Shown: positions 34,481 to 47,479 of the stretch, piece by piece
Layout: each line of letters starts with the position of its first letter
How positions within the stretch are numbered: position 1 is the first letter of the stretch
DNA from: Ephydatia muelleri
Lineage: Eukaryota; Porifera; Demospongiae; Spongillida; Spongillidae
Assembly: GCA_013339895.1 (NCBI GenBank)
Contig: JABACO010000022.1
Span: forward strand, 1,022,948-1,086,947
DNA: 64,000 nt
Reading direction: 5' to 3'
Notes under the pieces: generated by a model
Databases searched by the model: none
What the model was told of the DNA's origin: nothing
The model's input: only the letters and a program-made list of their open reading frames with translations
Made by a program: the position numbers and the translations under genes

Positions 34481-34649
34481 CTAGGTACGAGACTAGGAAA
34501 GAGGCGCGTAGATCACTTTTTGGCTCTGACTTGTTATGCCAATTATTGTGTCGTCATAAGTGTCGTCATCGTGTAATTAGTAGCATTCCATAGCAATAAT
34601 GAGTCAAGCAGCGATTAGAATGTCGGGGACTAACTCGGGGGAATCGCTA

Positions 34650-34860
34650 GAGCCGTTAATATTCGTGCATCCCAAAGACTTGGATATTCGCTTATCAGGA
34701 CCTTTATGGAAGGCAATGACGTATTTATCTTCTTGCCTACTGGAAGTGGAAAGTCGTTGTGCTACGCAGTTCTACCGTACGCTTTTGATGACCTCTATCA
34801 CAGTACAATGCCTCAAAACTGTAGTTATTGTGTCCTGTAGCTTTAAATAGAGGTAAAAAA
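34650..34860 (+). pseudogene. RecQ-type DNA helicase fragment with Walker A motif
   Basis: From the ATG at 34706 one frame reads MEGNDVFIFLPTGSGKSLCY and continues AVLPYAFD before a stop at 34838. This is the classic motif I (Walker A) region of RecQ-family 3'-5' DNA helicases. The next conserved block, which should resemble VVIVSPL, is found in a different frame (TVVIVSC at about 34815-34840), so the piece is frameshifted and truncated. It lies just outside the left edge of inverted repeat IR1. It is probably a relic of a multicopy or transposon-borne helicase gene and too short to be functional here. Confidence 0.6.
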
Positions 34861-34999
34861 TACTTCTAACAACGCAGGACACGGCTGCCATTCCCCTCCT
34901 TTATGGCATCCTTATATTCAAGCAGCAACAGACCAAGTGACAATGACGGTCTCCTTTGCATTTTATCAGCTCTTGAAGAACAGCGTGTTGAAGGGAAGC

Positions 35000-36040
35000 T
35001 TAATGACATAATCACATTTTGCCAGACATTCGCCTCAATTTCGATGGCAGCTTGGATTGGGAAGTCCAGAATTCGAACGATTGCGTAAAATGGGTTCAAT
35101 TATTGGTTTTGTCACATTTAAATATTTTGGAAAATCGAAAATTTGAAATTTTGGTATGGAACCGAAGTGAGTCCGGAATGGAATCGGGCTTGCTAATAAC
35201 TACGAAGCCACACCTATATCCCTAGCCTAGCTGCATATATACTGCGGGTTCTAGCTTCGCGAGACTATACGCGAGTGAGAAACTATATAGAGCCTGAATT
35301 ATTCTTCATCACACACACACGCACACACACACACACACGCACACGCACACACACACACACATGTACACACACACATGCACACAGACGCACGCACACACAC
35401 TCCAATTGCGCGGTACATGCTTGGATCTTGAATTAAGTGTCGTGAATACGATTAACAGGACACCGATCGCTCCGCGGCATCTACAGTGTACATTATGTTT
35501 TTAAATTTAGCAAGCGCGCTCTATGAATATTCCGACGGCGATTATATCATTAGTGAAACTGCATAAGCTTAGAAAGCTACGACAGCAATGCATACTCATT
35601 ACCCTTGGCCTCATTCGATCGGACATATAGTTTATATTTCGTTTTATGACCTTCTGAACCAGAATACATATATTTGTGCAGCTTGGTTTAATTACATCAT
35701 TAACGGTATCATGCACCACTTGTATTCTATTATAATATATAACAATAGAGGGTGTATAGTATAAGCAGACGATATTGCTTGAGCGTGGCATTTTTGACAA
35801 GAACCGTTACGCAAACGATCCAGAAAGCATGAAGTCTTACAAAAAGGCCCGGCGCCTTCAATCTTTCGTAAGTTAGTAGTAACTAGCCAGGGGTCTGGTG
35901 TAGAACAAAATCTAGTGGTCACTTAACACAATATTGGTATACGTAACCTGCATGACGTCATGTACTAATAGGCATGTTGCGCTCCCACACACTGCTGCAT
36001 ACATTTTTAAAATGAGTGGAACAATATATATATAAAGTGA
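35000..36040. repeat. IR1, left arm
   Basis: Reverse complement of the right arm at 38458-40382. Landmarks shared by both arms are a segment reading DGSLDWEVQNSND, the CA or GT microsatellite, and the boundary sequence GTGGGAGCGCAACAT. The left arm lacks about 340 bases present in the right arm (roughly 39450-39830) and lacks the foldback element at 38579. Confidence 0.88.
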
Positions 36041-36389
36041 AATATAGTAATTTCATGAAATCATGTAATCCATGCCTGTCAGTGATCCTCGTTTGGGGGT
36101 GAGTGTGTATGCATAATTATCCAACTTTCAACCCTTAAAATCAGCAACGTTACTACACAGAACCATATACAAAGCATGTCACACATGACACATGCACAAC
36201 CACATACGACCCACTGCCTTAGAAAGTGTATTGTGATGTCACATTAATTCTTCCTTCATATAAATGGCTTCTTTCATATAAATTGGGCAAAAGTGTCACT
36301 GGTCACATTAACTCATTATTTATTTATACAATAAAAATCAATATTACAATATATACACATGAGTACAATCTTAAACATAGCCTATAGTT

Positions 36390-37440
36390 AATGTTAATTC
36401 AAAATACATCTGGTGAGGATGGCAGTGGCATTGGCCCTCAATAGATGGAGGTTGAGTCTGCCATAGATGTCTCTAAGTACAGCCGACTTGGGCCTGCATG
36501 TAAGTGTGGCAAGCCGAGAAGCCAGCTGTGAGAAGGCTTCAACAGCTTCATTTCCCCATGCAACATAAGTATCTGCTACCAGGGGAACACACAACCAGCC
36601 GAGTTCTGTGCATTTTGCATCATTGGCCCTGTGCTTTCTGCCTTCACTGGCAAGGGCAGCTGATCCTGCAGACACTCCCACTTCCATAAGGGTATGTGTG
36701 TTGAGCGGAGAGGTTACAGAGATATCAAAGGCAGCTAGCTGTCTTGCCTGTTGTCCAGTTAGTCAACAGAAGGTCAGCAGGATGGGTGTGGCTATGATGG
36801 GCTGTGGGGTCATTTCCAACTTCCACTTGGATGCCAAGATGGGCCCGGTGGCATGTTTCAGCCAGAACATCACGAAGGGTGTTGTGTCGTACCACCACAT
36901 CACCGCCACGCTTACAAGTGGTGGCATGATGTCCCAGAGGGTCAAGGCATTGCCAGGGCAAAGTGCACACTGGGATCCCTGGGAAGTGTCCATACCAAGC
37001 CACCATTTTATGGCAACTTCATGGACCGGTGCATCAAGATGTAGACCCAGCCCCTGTGATGGTAGAACAGACAGCCAGGATGATGCGTGTAGTGCGGAAA
37101 CAGAAAGCAATCGTACTTGGTCAGCATTGGAGGAGGTTTCCAACAGAAGATTGAACATGCAAGTTGTCCAATGTGCTGGATAGTTCTTTTTGGGAGACCA
37201 GAGACGCTGAGAGAAGGGAGTGAATTTGCAGTGCCTTGTCAAGTGGAACAGCAGAATTAAAATCTGCAACTGCAGAACAGAGGTGAAGATTTGTCTCTGA
37301 ACCAAACCCAGCTGAGCAAATAGAGGCTATATATGCTGCAGGTGCAAGTTGGTATAGTGAGTGAAGACCCAACCTTCCCTTACTAAGGCCTAGAATTGCC
37401 TGTCTCCAAGCTGTATCTGAAGCGTCCACAGCAGTGCAGC
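36390..37440 (-). pseudogene. LINE-type retrotransposon fragment (3' end of the reverse-transcriptase ORF)
   Basis: Three minus-strand frames follow each other and together resemble the C-terminal part of an invertebrate LINE-like reverse-transcriptase protein. About 37429-37130 includes SKGRLGLHSLYQLAPAAYIA. 37006-36725 has the zinc-finger-like CLDPLGHHATTCKRGGDVVV followed by RHN and a PADLL motif. 36687-36394 includes NDAKCTELGWLCVPL and RPKSAVLRDIYGRLN. Frames change between the blocks, the palm domain with the catalytic YxDD is absent, and no poly-A tail is seen. It is a 5'-truncated, decayed copy sitting in the spacer of IR1. Confidence 0.65.
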
Positions 37441-37494
37441 AGTTAAAAAAAAAACATGAAATACATGCATTAGATACACAACAAAGTTAAACAC

Positions 37495-37690
37495 ATACTC
37501 TAGATAGAATGGCCCTGGAGTTGGCTCTGATCAGGGTCATGTTCAATCTACCATAGATCTGGTTTATTGTGATGGACTTAGGCTGCCCCAGTCTAGTGGC
37601 TAGTCTACCTGCAAGTCTAGAGAGACTACGCTGAGCTTCAGGTCCCCAGCTCTACCACCAAAGGGATGCAAACCCAACCTAACTCTCCAC
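37495..37690 (-). pseudogene. Second, partial copy of the same LINE 3' end
   Basis: The minus-strand translation resembles the last block of the copy at 36394-36687, reading approximately QPKSITINQIYGRLN in place of RPKSAVLRDIYGRLN. It is a shorter, independent relic in the same orientation, about 60 bases beyond the first. Confidence 0.5.
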
Positions 37691-37899
37691 ATTTGGCATC
37701 ATATTTAATGTCACTTCAAAACCGAAAATAGGGATATGCATCAGGATCTGAAAATGTCTACAAATGCGCACCAAATTTCCTTGCACTTTCTTATACAAAT
37801 GGCTGGCTCTTTTTGTAGGCTCGTGTGGCTAACCTCCCCCCCACACACACACACACATATACACATACTCACCCCATCACAAAGCAAACCACATCTATA

Positions 37900-38345
37900 T
37901 AGTTAAAGAGATTTAACCCATCCTTGAACAGAGATATCACACATGACCAGCAACCCAATTCTTATGAATCATGCACACCCAGACATCATACCTGAGCAGT
38001 GACCAGGGATTTAACCCATTGTTGCCCAGAGTATGGAACACACCCATGACCAGTGGCCATGGATTTAACCCTTCGTTGCTCAGAGAATGAACCCCACCCA
38101 GGTATCACACATGATCATTGCACAGGGTATAACCGAGTATGGACCACACCTCTGACCAGTTGCCAGGGGTATGAATCACACCCAGGTATCACATATGACC
38201 AGTGGCCAGGGATTAACCCGCTTTTAACTAGAGTATGAACCCCACACAGATAATTACACATGACCAGTGACCAGGGATTTAACTCATTGTTGCCCTGAGT
38301 ATGAACCATATCCCTGACTAGTGGCCAGGGATTTAACCCTTTGTT
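37900..38345. repeat. About 60-bp degenerate satellite
   Basis: Around seven diverged copies of a unit containing CACATGACCAGTGGCCAGGG and ATTTAACCC. It lies in the spacer of IR1. Confidence 0.8.
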
Positions 38346-38578
38346 TATTTGTATTTATGTATTCTAAATGCATTGGCATCCTTGTTCGCTTACTTTCTAC
38401 ACAATGATTATTGATGCTTACACCAATCCTACATCCCCAATTTCATCTATATTAAACTTCTATATCTTGTTCCACTCATTTTAAAATGTATGCAGTTGAG
38501 TGTGGGAGCGCAACATATCGATTAGTACATGACGTCATGTGATGTATATCCTTATGACCAGTTAGCTTAATTCTGTTC

Positions 38579-38947
38579 GGCAATGTTTTACTTTAGGGTC
38601 TCCATTGAAATTCATACTAGTAATGTGTGTGTCTACTCTGGGGGTGACGATGTATACTTACCCCTGCTTACACTAAACCTACGCTAATACGAGAACTATC
38701 AGAGGGGTAGGCGTTCATTCGGCTGAGTATGAAACGTTAAGTACTGTATAAAGTTCACGGCCACCATCTTAATCACATACAGTACTTAGCGTTTCATACT
38801 CAGTCGAATGAACGCCTTACCCCTCTGATAGTTCTCGTATTAGCGTCCTAGCCTAGGTTTAGTGTAAGCAGGGGTAAGTATACATCGTCACCCCCACACA
38901 CATTACTAGTATGAATTTCAATGGGGACCCTAAAGTAAAACATTGCC
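38579..38947. mobile_element. 369-bp foldback element with 8-bp target duplication
   Basis: Almost the whole element is a palindrome: GGCAATGTTTTACTTTAGGG at the left, its near-perfect reverse complement at the right, arms of about 165 bases and a small centre around 38755. It is flanked by an exact 8-bp duplication TTCTGTTC (38571-38578 and 38948-38955), which suggests hAT-type transposition. The corresponding place in the left arm of IR1 shows the empty site (TTTTGTTC). Confidence 0.88.
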
Positions 38948-39904
38948 TTCTGTTCTATACCACAGACCTCTAGCTCTAGTTACTACTAACGTACGAAGGC
39001 GCCGGGCCTTTTTGTAAGACTTCTTGCTTTCTGGATTGTATGCGTAACGGTTCTAAGACTTGTCACGCCGCCCCTTCTTTCTTTCATTCGCTTCCACGAA
39101 AATGTCACGCTCTGCACATTCAAAGCAATATATATCTTGCGACTCGTCTGCTTTCATTTATTATATGCGCCCCCTAGCTATTGTTATATAATAGAATACA
39201 CCTATGTACGTCACTATAGATATATAACAAGGGGTGCATAGTACCTTTTGCATATAACATATCCTTTGCTACCGTTAATGATGTAACTTAAACCAAGCTT
39301 GACAAATATGTATTCTGGTTCAGAAGGTCATAACACGAAATATATCCGATCGAATGAGGGTAACGAGTATGCATTATCTTTGCTGTCATAGCTTTCTAAG
39401 CGTATGAAGTTTCACTAATGATACATTCGCCGTCGGAATAAAATTCATAGAGGCCACATATACTGTCTGCTAACCGTTTCACGACGTCGACATCTCAAAT
39501 AATAGTATCGCTATCATTACATTAGCAAAGGGGTGTGCCTGTTTACTGTGTGTCGTGCGCTAACAGTAATAAAATCAAGCTTTACCTAAACACCGAAATA
39601 TGTATTCAACATAACTCCGGATCCAGTTTAGAAAGTCATAATACTCGGCAAAAAGTTCCTAACTTTTCTGCTATACATGAGTGCGCTAACATTAGGCATA
39701 AATCGTGAACACATGCAGAGAACGAGTATGGATTATCTCTACTGTCTTACCTTTCTAAGTGTACGAAGAGTTATTACGTTAATTGTATAGGTATTCGCTG
39801 GTGGCTCTATCCTAATACGCTTGATAAACTGAAATAGAAGCCGCGGGTCGATCGGTGTCTTTGTTAATCGTATTCACGACACATAATTCAAGATCCACGC
39901 ATGT

Positions 39905-39908
<4 letters not shown>

Positions 39909-39973
<65 letters not shown>
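39909..39973. repeat. (GT)n microsatellite in IR1
   Basis: A pure GT tract. Its partner in the left arm (35311-35400) is a longer, interrupted CA tract, so the two arms have drifted apart here. Confidence 0.95.
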
Positions 39974-39975
<2 letters not shown>

Positions 39976-40477
39976 ATAAGTTATTTATGAGGCCGGGGGA
40001 AGGTAAAGTTCATTGGCCAAGCTCGCCCATACGAAATGTGGGTGCCGCCGACATGCTAGATGAAGAATAATTCAGGCTCTATATAGTTTCTCACTCGCGT
40101 ATAGTCTCGCGGAGCTAGAACCCGCAGTATATATGCAGCTAGGCTATAGAAGGACAACCGGGATATAGGTGTGGCTTCGTAGTTATTAGCAAGCCCGATT
40201 CCATTCCGGACTCACTTCGGTTCCATACCAAAATTTCAAATTTTCGATTTTCCAAAATATTTAAATGTGACAAAACCAATAATTGAACCCATTTTACGCA
40301 ATCGTTCGAATTCTGGACTTCCCAATCCAAGCTGCCATCGAAATTGAGGCGAATGTCTGGCAAAATGTGATTATGTCATTAAACGAAAGATCAAAAAATG
40401 GCAATAAAATGGACAAACGAGAGTGCCATTAATAGAGAAATCGACATGGCGGAAAGGCACACAGACCCTTTTTGGTC

Positions 40478-40760
40478 CGTGTATATTTCGGCCATTTCAA
40501 TTATTAGTTTTTCTATTCAAGAATAATAAAATTATGACCGCAAATTAGGTTCGATTCAATATTCCACTTGTTAAAATTCGCTGCACAATAGCCATTATAT
40601 CATTCTGCCGTAAAAACAAATTAACCAAATAACCATCAATTTTGTAGTCTACTCGTTTTCCAAAAAATTGAATATTGAAAAATGAAAAATGGTTTGGAAT
40701 CGGAACTCGTGCGCGGAACGGGGGGTCGTTTCTGGAATGCGACGTGAGTCCAGGCCCGAA
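40478..40760 (+). repeat. Dispersed module M, copy 1
   Basis: It begins GGTCCGTGTATATTTCGG and ends near CCAGGCCCGAAAC. The same about 280-bp sequence forms both outer ends of IR3 (54000-54280 on +, 61405-61687 inverted), so this is a solitary end of an IR3-type element. It contains a frame reading KWFGIGTRARNGG. The frame runs on to a stop at 40887 in this copy and includes TCPRCRAKRGFC, which might be an exon, but there is no other support. Confidence 0.75.
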
Positions 40761-40889
40761 ACTGGAAAAGACCTGCCCAAGATGCAGAGCAAAGAGAGGG
40801 TTCTGTGAGACCATGGTAGTGCTGGGGTTGGACGAACTGGTGGCTGGAGCTAAAAGTATCCTTGGTGACGACGTAGCAGAAGACTAAAA

Positions 40890-41740
40890 TGACAGGCCAT
40901 TGACTCATTCTCTATGAAAATCTTAATTTGTGATTAATATTCTCATGTGATGTAATAATTCATATGTATTAGTACAATAATGATTTTATTGTACGTCATC
41001 GGCATTATTTAGTGGGGACTCACGTATCAGGATAAATAACGACATTCATCTACATGGAAGCAAAAGAAGCTATTGGTACTTAGTCTGCCCTATCCATCAG
41101 CACTGCTTTATGTGGGGCAACATAATATTTGATAAGGGTATATACGTAAGTTAAGAACACAAACAGTTTCTTTTTCTTTTCCTGATACGGGAGGTGCCAT
41201 TTTCCTGACACGTGAGTCACTACTGTATTATGCAAGTATTACGTAATGAAATCGTAACCGTTAAAACATTAGATAGGATTATTAGGGGTCACCTGTCTTC
41301 CCACAAGCACGTACAGCTAGTTTGAAGAGTGAGAGAGGCGTAAACCATACTTTTTAATTCAACTAGCGTTACCAACCTTTCTACGTTCACTAATTACACT
41401 TTATTATTAGCTAGTGTTGAAAAGTTCCCGCCCACTTTTAAACTCCCTATAGCTATGAGGTAAGATTCAGCAATCAAGGGGAGGGGTTAGACACTGGTGC
41501 CCGAGTCCCGTTCCGATCTTGCGAAGGTCCATATATCATCCTTTGGATTGATTAGTTCAATGAATAAGGACATGGGAAAACGGACCGATACGTGAATTTA
41601 AACGTGGCAATGAAAAAATGAAACATTGAAATTTCGATGAATGAATTCCAATGTTTCGTTTTTTTAAACAAACGAACAATTGGGAAATTTTTGAAATCTC
41701 GTTATCTGAAAAAAACGAACAAATGAAAATTCAAAATGGC
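40890..41740. other. Spacer between IR1/module M and IR2
   Basis: AT-rich intergenic DNA with no supported gene. It ends in ATGGCGGAAAG; the last six bases (GGAAAG) are one half of the direct repeat flanking IR2. Confidence 0.45.
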
Positions 41741-41746
41741 GGAAAG

Positions 41747-42608
41747 GGTCCGTGTACCTTTAGAGCACTCCAGGTCCCAATCAGTAAAAATCATTGGAAT
41801 ATGATTTTATATCACGAAATTGATGCAAACCTCTAATTAATGGACCGCAACTTTAGTCGTTTGGAATATACGTCACCGCGCATATAAATATCTAAACTTC
41901 TAAACTTCAAATGGCCGAATGCTCAAACTTGTTTGGAATTTCACTACCTTGTACGATTTGGACTAAATTCTATCCCCTCATTCCCAGTTGCCTTATACTT
42001 GGTTTTCGCTTTAAAAATCTAAACTTTTAAACTCCCGATACTCAACGGTTCAAATGTTTAGAAATTTAGGTTTTTAGTTATAACTCGCTTATATATCCAT
42101 CGTCCAAGCCTCGGTTAGTGACTTTGAAAATTTTCATGACTTTTGGTGCAAAAATCAAACTTGGCGAGTTCAATCCCGAAGATGTCAAATCTGTTTATGT
42201 ATTTGGTTTATCTATATCCTCGTCTGTCCGGTTCCAGGAACCCACGCTGCTGAAGTTAATTGGGCTGAAGCTTTGTGAGAATACAAAAGAAGTACGCAAG
42301 CTAGAGCTAAACGGTTACGTGCTGGGTATACGCGAGCTTCAAAGTTAGTGCCAGTGGCATCGTAGCATTTTGTTGGTGAAGGCACACCCTGATGGCTGCT
42401 ATGCACATATGCATCCCTGTCACAGTTGTCTAAATAATCTATGGTTTTTCCAGCAAACATGACAAGGAATGTGTGGGTGTGTGTATCTGTGTGTACATGT
42501 ACACGTACAGGTTTGCATTTGCAAATGCAGCCAGCATTATGGTATGTAATGGTATTGTATGTGTGCGTGCGTATGTGTGTGTGTGCATATGTGTGTGTAT
42601 GTGTGTGT

Positions 42609-42652
<44 letters not shown>

Positions 42653-45560
42653 ACTATGTGTGTGCAAGGGTTCATGTATTAAGTTGTGGGTGTATTTGAT
42701 TGGCTTACCTTTGGACTGTGGCCACACCCTCTTACATATTATGCTATCAGCTTGCTTTTTAAAAATTCTTCCTTTTACCATTAGTGCCTCCCTCTCTGGC
42801 CCCTCCTCCTCATGAATGAAGACATCATTAGAAGTTAGCTGCAGTGTTCCATGATGACCACACCCACCGAGCCCTCAATAATACTGTGATTTGAGGAAAT
42901 CTAATCTGGCCATGGTATAGCACTCGACATACGTGCCAATGCTCTGTAAGGCAATTTCATTGGCTTACAGACTAAACTTCAAGCAAATGGATGCTTAATG
43001 CAGCTCATCCAGGATGGATGGGTTGTTTGTATCTGATGGATAAACAAACTTGCTTGTAGACCTTTAGCAGTAGTCAACTAGCTGCCACACCCCCTGTAAT
43101 TGTTGTATGTGAGAATCCATTCCATTTCATGTATACTATATCTACCCTCCAGGGATTGTTCCAGTTGTAGCCATTATCACTTGTCTTTGACATGCTTTTG
43201 GGCTTAGACTACTAACCTAGTTTGTCTATAATCTCATCACCTCTCGTTCCCACGACCATAAATACCTAAACATCAAACCTCATTTCCTACACAGCCATGC
43301 CAGAGATTATAGTAGGGGATTGGAAGCTGATCATGCACGTTCGCTATACCTATGCACAGAACATCCAAGGTAGTGTTAAGATTAATCACACCTCTGAATT
43401 TATGGATTTTGGTGAAGGACCATTGCATTTGGAGTTGTCTCTCTTACAAAGTAAGCCAAAAAGTTTACTGTAACTTGATCAACAAGTAAATGTAGCTCTA
43501 TGAATATGATTTGACAATGCAGTCTTTTTATGTTAGCCAAATTCATATCCGCTATTTTTTTTGCTTCAAACTAGTGAAAGGATGGATAGTTTTTCCCCTG
43601 AATAACTGCTGTTAAAGCTTTAGTTTCTTTTTTGTGCTTTAAATTTGTAGTAGTGTGCATTGATGAAGGTTTTAACTTTTAAGAGTGATCCTTGCCAATG
43701 TTTTGCTGCAAGATCCTGAAATCATGATTTGGTACACAGGACACAGCTTGAAGTTGTGTTGTGTGGTTACTATAATGCAGCTTGAAATTGACACGAACAT
43801 TTTAGTACGGTCAAAACCCCATGCATATGCCAAAATACATTTTGGGTCACGTTTATGGTTTGAAATTAATTTTGTTTTCAGGCATGGGTGGATCAAAATG
43901 TAAGCTAGGAAGAATTCCTCAGTACACAGACCAGCTAAAGTGAAAGCCTATGACTGTTACAGTGTGCTTGAAAAGCTTTCTGCTGCATTTGTGGTGTTCA
44001 GGGCAGATAGTGCACATTAGATGACAGTGCATCCATCTATACATTCATAAAAAAATATGTCACTGTTACTTGTAATCTTGGACACAAGCAGCTACTTCCA
44101 CTTCAAATCCAAGATCGAGGTTCTGAGGGAGACCACTGGCCCCTCCCACTGGGATGCTCATGTTTTGGCCACAGGTGGGACACTTGAACACTTGTTGGGA
44201 ACCACTTTTCTCTATCGCAGAATGTATACATTAGGAGTGCAGTCATACGTGTATTAGAGTTCTTGGATGACTGCGGTAACAACGTGACCTATCCTGCCCA
44301 GCCCCTCTTCCCACTCATATACCTGCTATGGGATTCATTTGTCTCCATGGCTAAGCACATGGAATTTCTGCTGAACTATAAAATATCGTGCTCAGACACC
44401 ATTACATCTCACATGGGTCTGGGTACAAAACATGATAGTTATAATTACTGGTACAGCACAAAGCAGTGCATTAAAACATATTTGCTCCATAACTGGTGGG
44501 GGGGATTTGTGTATGGTGTCAATACATGGCTCCTTGCGTCCAAATACCCAAGGCAGAACACTGGGACCCCACAGACTTGGTGTACATCATTTGCAATTAT
44601 GCATAGTTATTTGTGTCACACTTGATTCTCTTTCTTCTTGTTATCAAAAACAGACCTGAATAGCAGGATATGTGTGTATGTTCAGAGTCATCATTAAAGA
44701 TCAATGAGCATAGCATCATGTGAGCAGGTGTACTGTACAGTTGGGAGGGAGGAGAGTGTGGAGTGGTAGGGGAAACACACAACTCAGAGCTGTAGATAAT
44801 CTATTCACTGGGTTGGATCTGTAGTGTGATCTTTTGCTGGTTATCCTAACATTAATTCAGTTTGTTTTCGGCCATTTTCAGCCTCTGTACCAGAATGGTC
44901 TATGTCATGGGTACAATCACAAGATGATGAAATGGAAAATAATCTCACACCTATTAAACCTTTGGTCTTACTAAACATACAATGAGGCATATCAACCAAA
45001 CAACAAATAAAAAGTTCAGTTATTGTTCTTTTGATATTTACATGGCGATCTGATGTCAACATAATGTCTTCCTAGGTTGTGTAGTGTGACATCTTTCTTT
45101 CTCCATCATTTAGAATTGCACTTGTGGAGAGGATCTGAAGCTTGGACAATGCTGTACACTGTTTTATCCTGGTTTGAAATAAATGTTGGAGCAATGATGA
45201 CAGCATAATAGTTCTTGAAATCAGCACCATGTCTCACATCTGATGTGGGAATTCCTGCATGAGTAGCTAGCTGTACATGTTTCTGCCTCCATTTGTTGAC
45301 TAGCAAGAAAGCTTTTAAGAACAGGTGGACATTGTAACATAAATGTCACAATTTGCATTTCCTATTTGAAACTTGCTGTCAAAAATTTAGCAGCATTCAA
45401 GTCTGGTCCCATTCATTAGATGTATACACTGTATGTCTCACTTCTGTAAGTTTATAGAAAAAGGCTTTGCATAAGTGCAATATACAACAAATGCCATCAC
45501 TTGACTGATTTTGGTGTATGTATTTCAGATTTAATGTATATGGAAAGTTGCACGAGATTC
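41747..45560. repeat. IR2, left arm
   Basis: Collinear, in inverted orientation, with 45592-53962 minus the gypsy element. It carries a TG microsatellite at about 42560-42650, several short conserved open frames, and the uninterrupted version of the sequence that the gypsy element entered in the other arm. Confidence 0.93.
43297..44640 (+). CDS. Unrecognised exon-like frames in the IR2 left arm
   Basis: 43297-43450 is a 154-nt frame (MPEIIVGDWKLIMHVRYTY...) preceded by an acceptor-like CTACACAG and followed by GTAAGC. The right arm has an equivalent 154-nt frame with the same borders (52442-52289). Further frames, such as 43715-43903 (DPEIMIWYTGHSLKL...), 43943-44013 (KAYDCYSVLEKLSAAF) and about 44260-44480 (YPAQPLFPLIYLLWDSF), have counterparts in the right arm. 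One differs by a stop: the left arm reads TAG where the right arm reads GAG. This suggests an unknown multi-exon gene duplicated in both arms, or decayed copies of one. I recognise no domain. Confidence 0.3.
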
Positions 45561-47479
45561 TAATATAAATCTATCCACAAGGGTCAAACTTGAATCTCGT
45601 GCAACTTTCCATATACATTAAATCTGACATACATACACCAAAATCAGTCAAGTGATGGCATTTGTTGTATATTGCACTTATGCAAAGCCTTTTTCTATAA
45701 ACTTACAGAAGTGAGACATACAGTGTATACATCTAATGAATGGGACCAGACTTGAATGCTGCTAAATTTTTGACAGCAAGTTTCAAATAGGAAATGCAAA
45801 TTGTGACATTTATGTTACAATGTCCACCTGTTCTTAAAAGCTTTCTTGCTAGTTAAAAAATGGAGGCAGAAACATGTACAACTACTCATGCAGAAATTCC
45901 CACATCAGATGTGAGACATGGTGCTGATTTCAAGAACTATTATGCTGTCTTCATTGCTCCAACATTAATTTCAAATCAGGATGAAACAGTGTACAGCATT
46001 GTCCAAGCTTCCTTCTTTATCCATATCCATCAGACCTGCTTTCGTTGGATAGTTGCATGTTGAAATTCAACCCAGATCCTCTCCATAAGTGCAATTCTAA
46101 ATGACGGAGAAAGAAAGATGTCATACTACACAACCTAGGAAGACATTATGTTGACATCAGATAGCCATGTAAATATCAAAACAACAATAACTGAACTTTT
46201 TATTTGTTGTTTGGTTGATATGCCTCATTGTATGTTTAGTAAGACCAAAGGTTTAATAGGTGTGAGATTTTTTTCCATTTCATTATCTTGTGATTGTACC
46301 CATGACATAGACCGTTCTGGAACAGAGGCTGAAAATGGCCTAAAACAAACTGAATTAATGTTTGGATAACCAGCAAAAGATCACACTACAGATCCAACCC
46401 AGTGAATAGATTATCTACAGCTCTGAGTTGTGTGTTTCCCCTACCACTCCACACTCTCCTCCCTCCCAACTGTACAGTACACCTGCTCACATAATGCTAT
46501 GCTCATTCATCTTTAATAATGACTCTGAACATACACACATCCTGCTATTCAGGTTTGCTTTTGATAACAACAAGAAGAAAGAGAATCAAGTGTGACACAT
46601 ATAACTATGCATAATTGCAAATGATGTACACCAAGTCTGTGGGGTCCCAGTGTTCTGCCTTGGGTATTTGGATGCAAGGAGCCATGTATTGACACCATAC
46701 ACAAATCTCCCCACCAGTTATGGAGCTAATAGCAGTTTTTTTTTTATGCACTGCTTTGTGCTGTACCAGTAATTATAACTATCATGTTTTGTACCCAGAC
46801 CCATGTGAGATGTAATGGTGTCTGAGCATGATATTTTATAGTTCAGCAGAAATTCCATGTGCTTAGCCATGGAGACAAATGAATCCCATAGCAGGTATAT
46901 GAGTGGGGAGAGGGGCTGGGCAGGATAGGTATACCACGTTGTTACCGCAGTCATCCAAGAACTCTACTACATGTATGACTGCACTCCTACTGTCAGTAAT
47001 GTATACATTCTGCGATAGAGAAAAGTGGTTCCCAAAAAGTGTTCAAGTGTCCCACCTGTAAACAAAACATGAACATCCCAGTGGGAGGGGCCAGTGGTCT
47101 CCCTCAGAACCTCGATCTTGGATTTGAAGTGGAAGTAGCTGCTTGTGTCCAAGATTACAAGTAACAGTGACATATCTTTTTATGAATGTATAGATGGACG
47201 CAATGGTACACACTGTCATCTCATGTGCACTATCTGCCCTGAACACCACAAGTGCAGCAGAAAGCTTTTCAAGCACATTGTAACAGTCATAGGCTTTCAC
47301 TTTAGCTGGTCTGTGTACTGTGGAATTCTTCCTAGCCTACATTTTGATCCACCCATGCCTGAAAACAAAATTAATTTCAAACCATAAACGTGACCCAAAA
47401 TGTATTTTGGCATATGCATGGGGTTTTGACCGTACTAAAATATTCGTGTCAGTTTCAAGCTGCATTATAGTAACCACAC

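Larger units (their letters stand above)
38458..40382. repeat. IR1, right arm
   Basis: Inverted copy of 35000-36040. It contains an inserted 369-bp foldback element (38579-38947) and an extra block at roughly 39450-39830. Its outer end (ATTATGTCATTAA, ending 40382) matches the start of the left arm. Confidence 0.88.

Noticed and set aside
36608..37183. 191-codon + strand frame
   Set aside because: Antisense to the LINE fragment, whose minus-strand frames carry recognisable conserved blocks.
42439..42675. H/T-rich frames around CA or TG tracts in IR2 and IR3
   Set aside because: Microsatellite translations.
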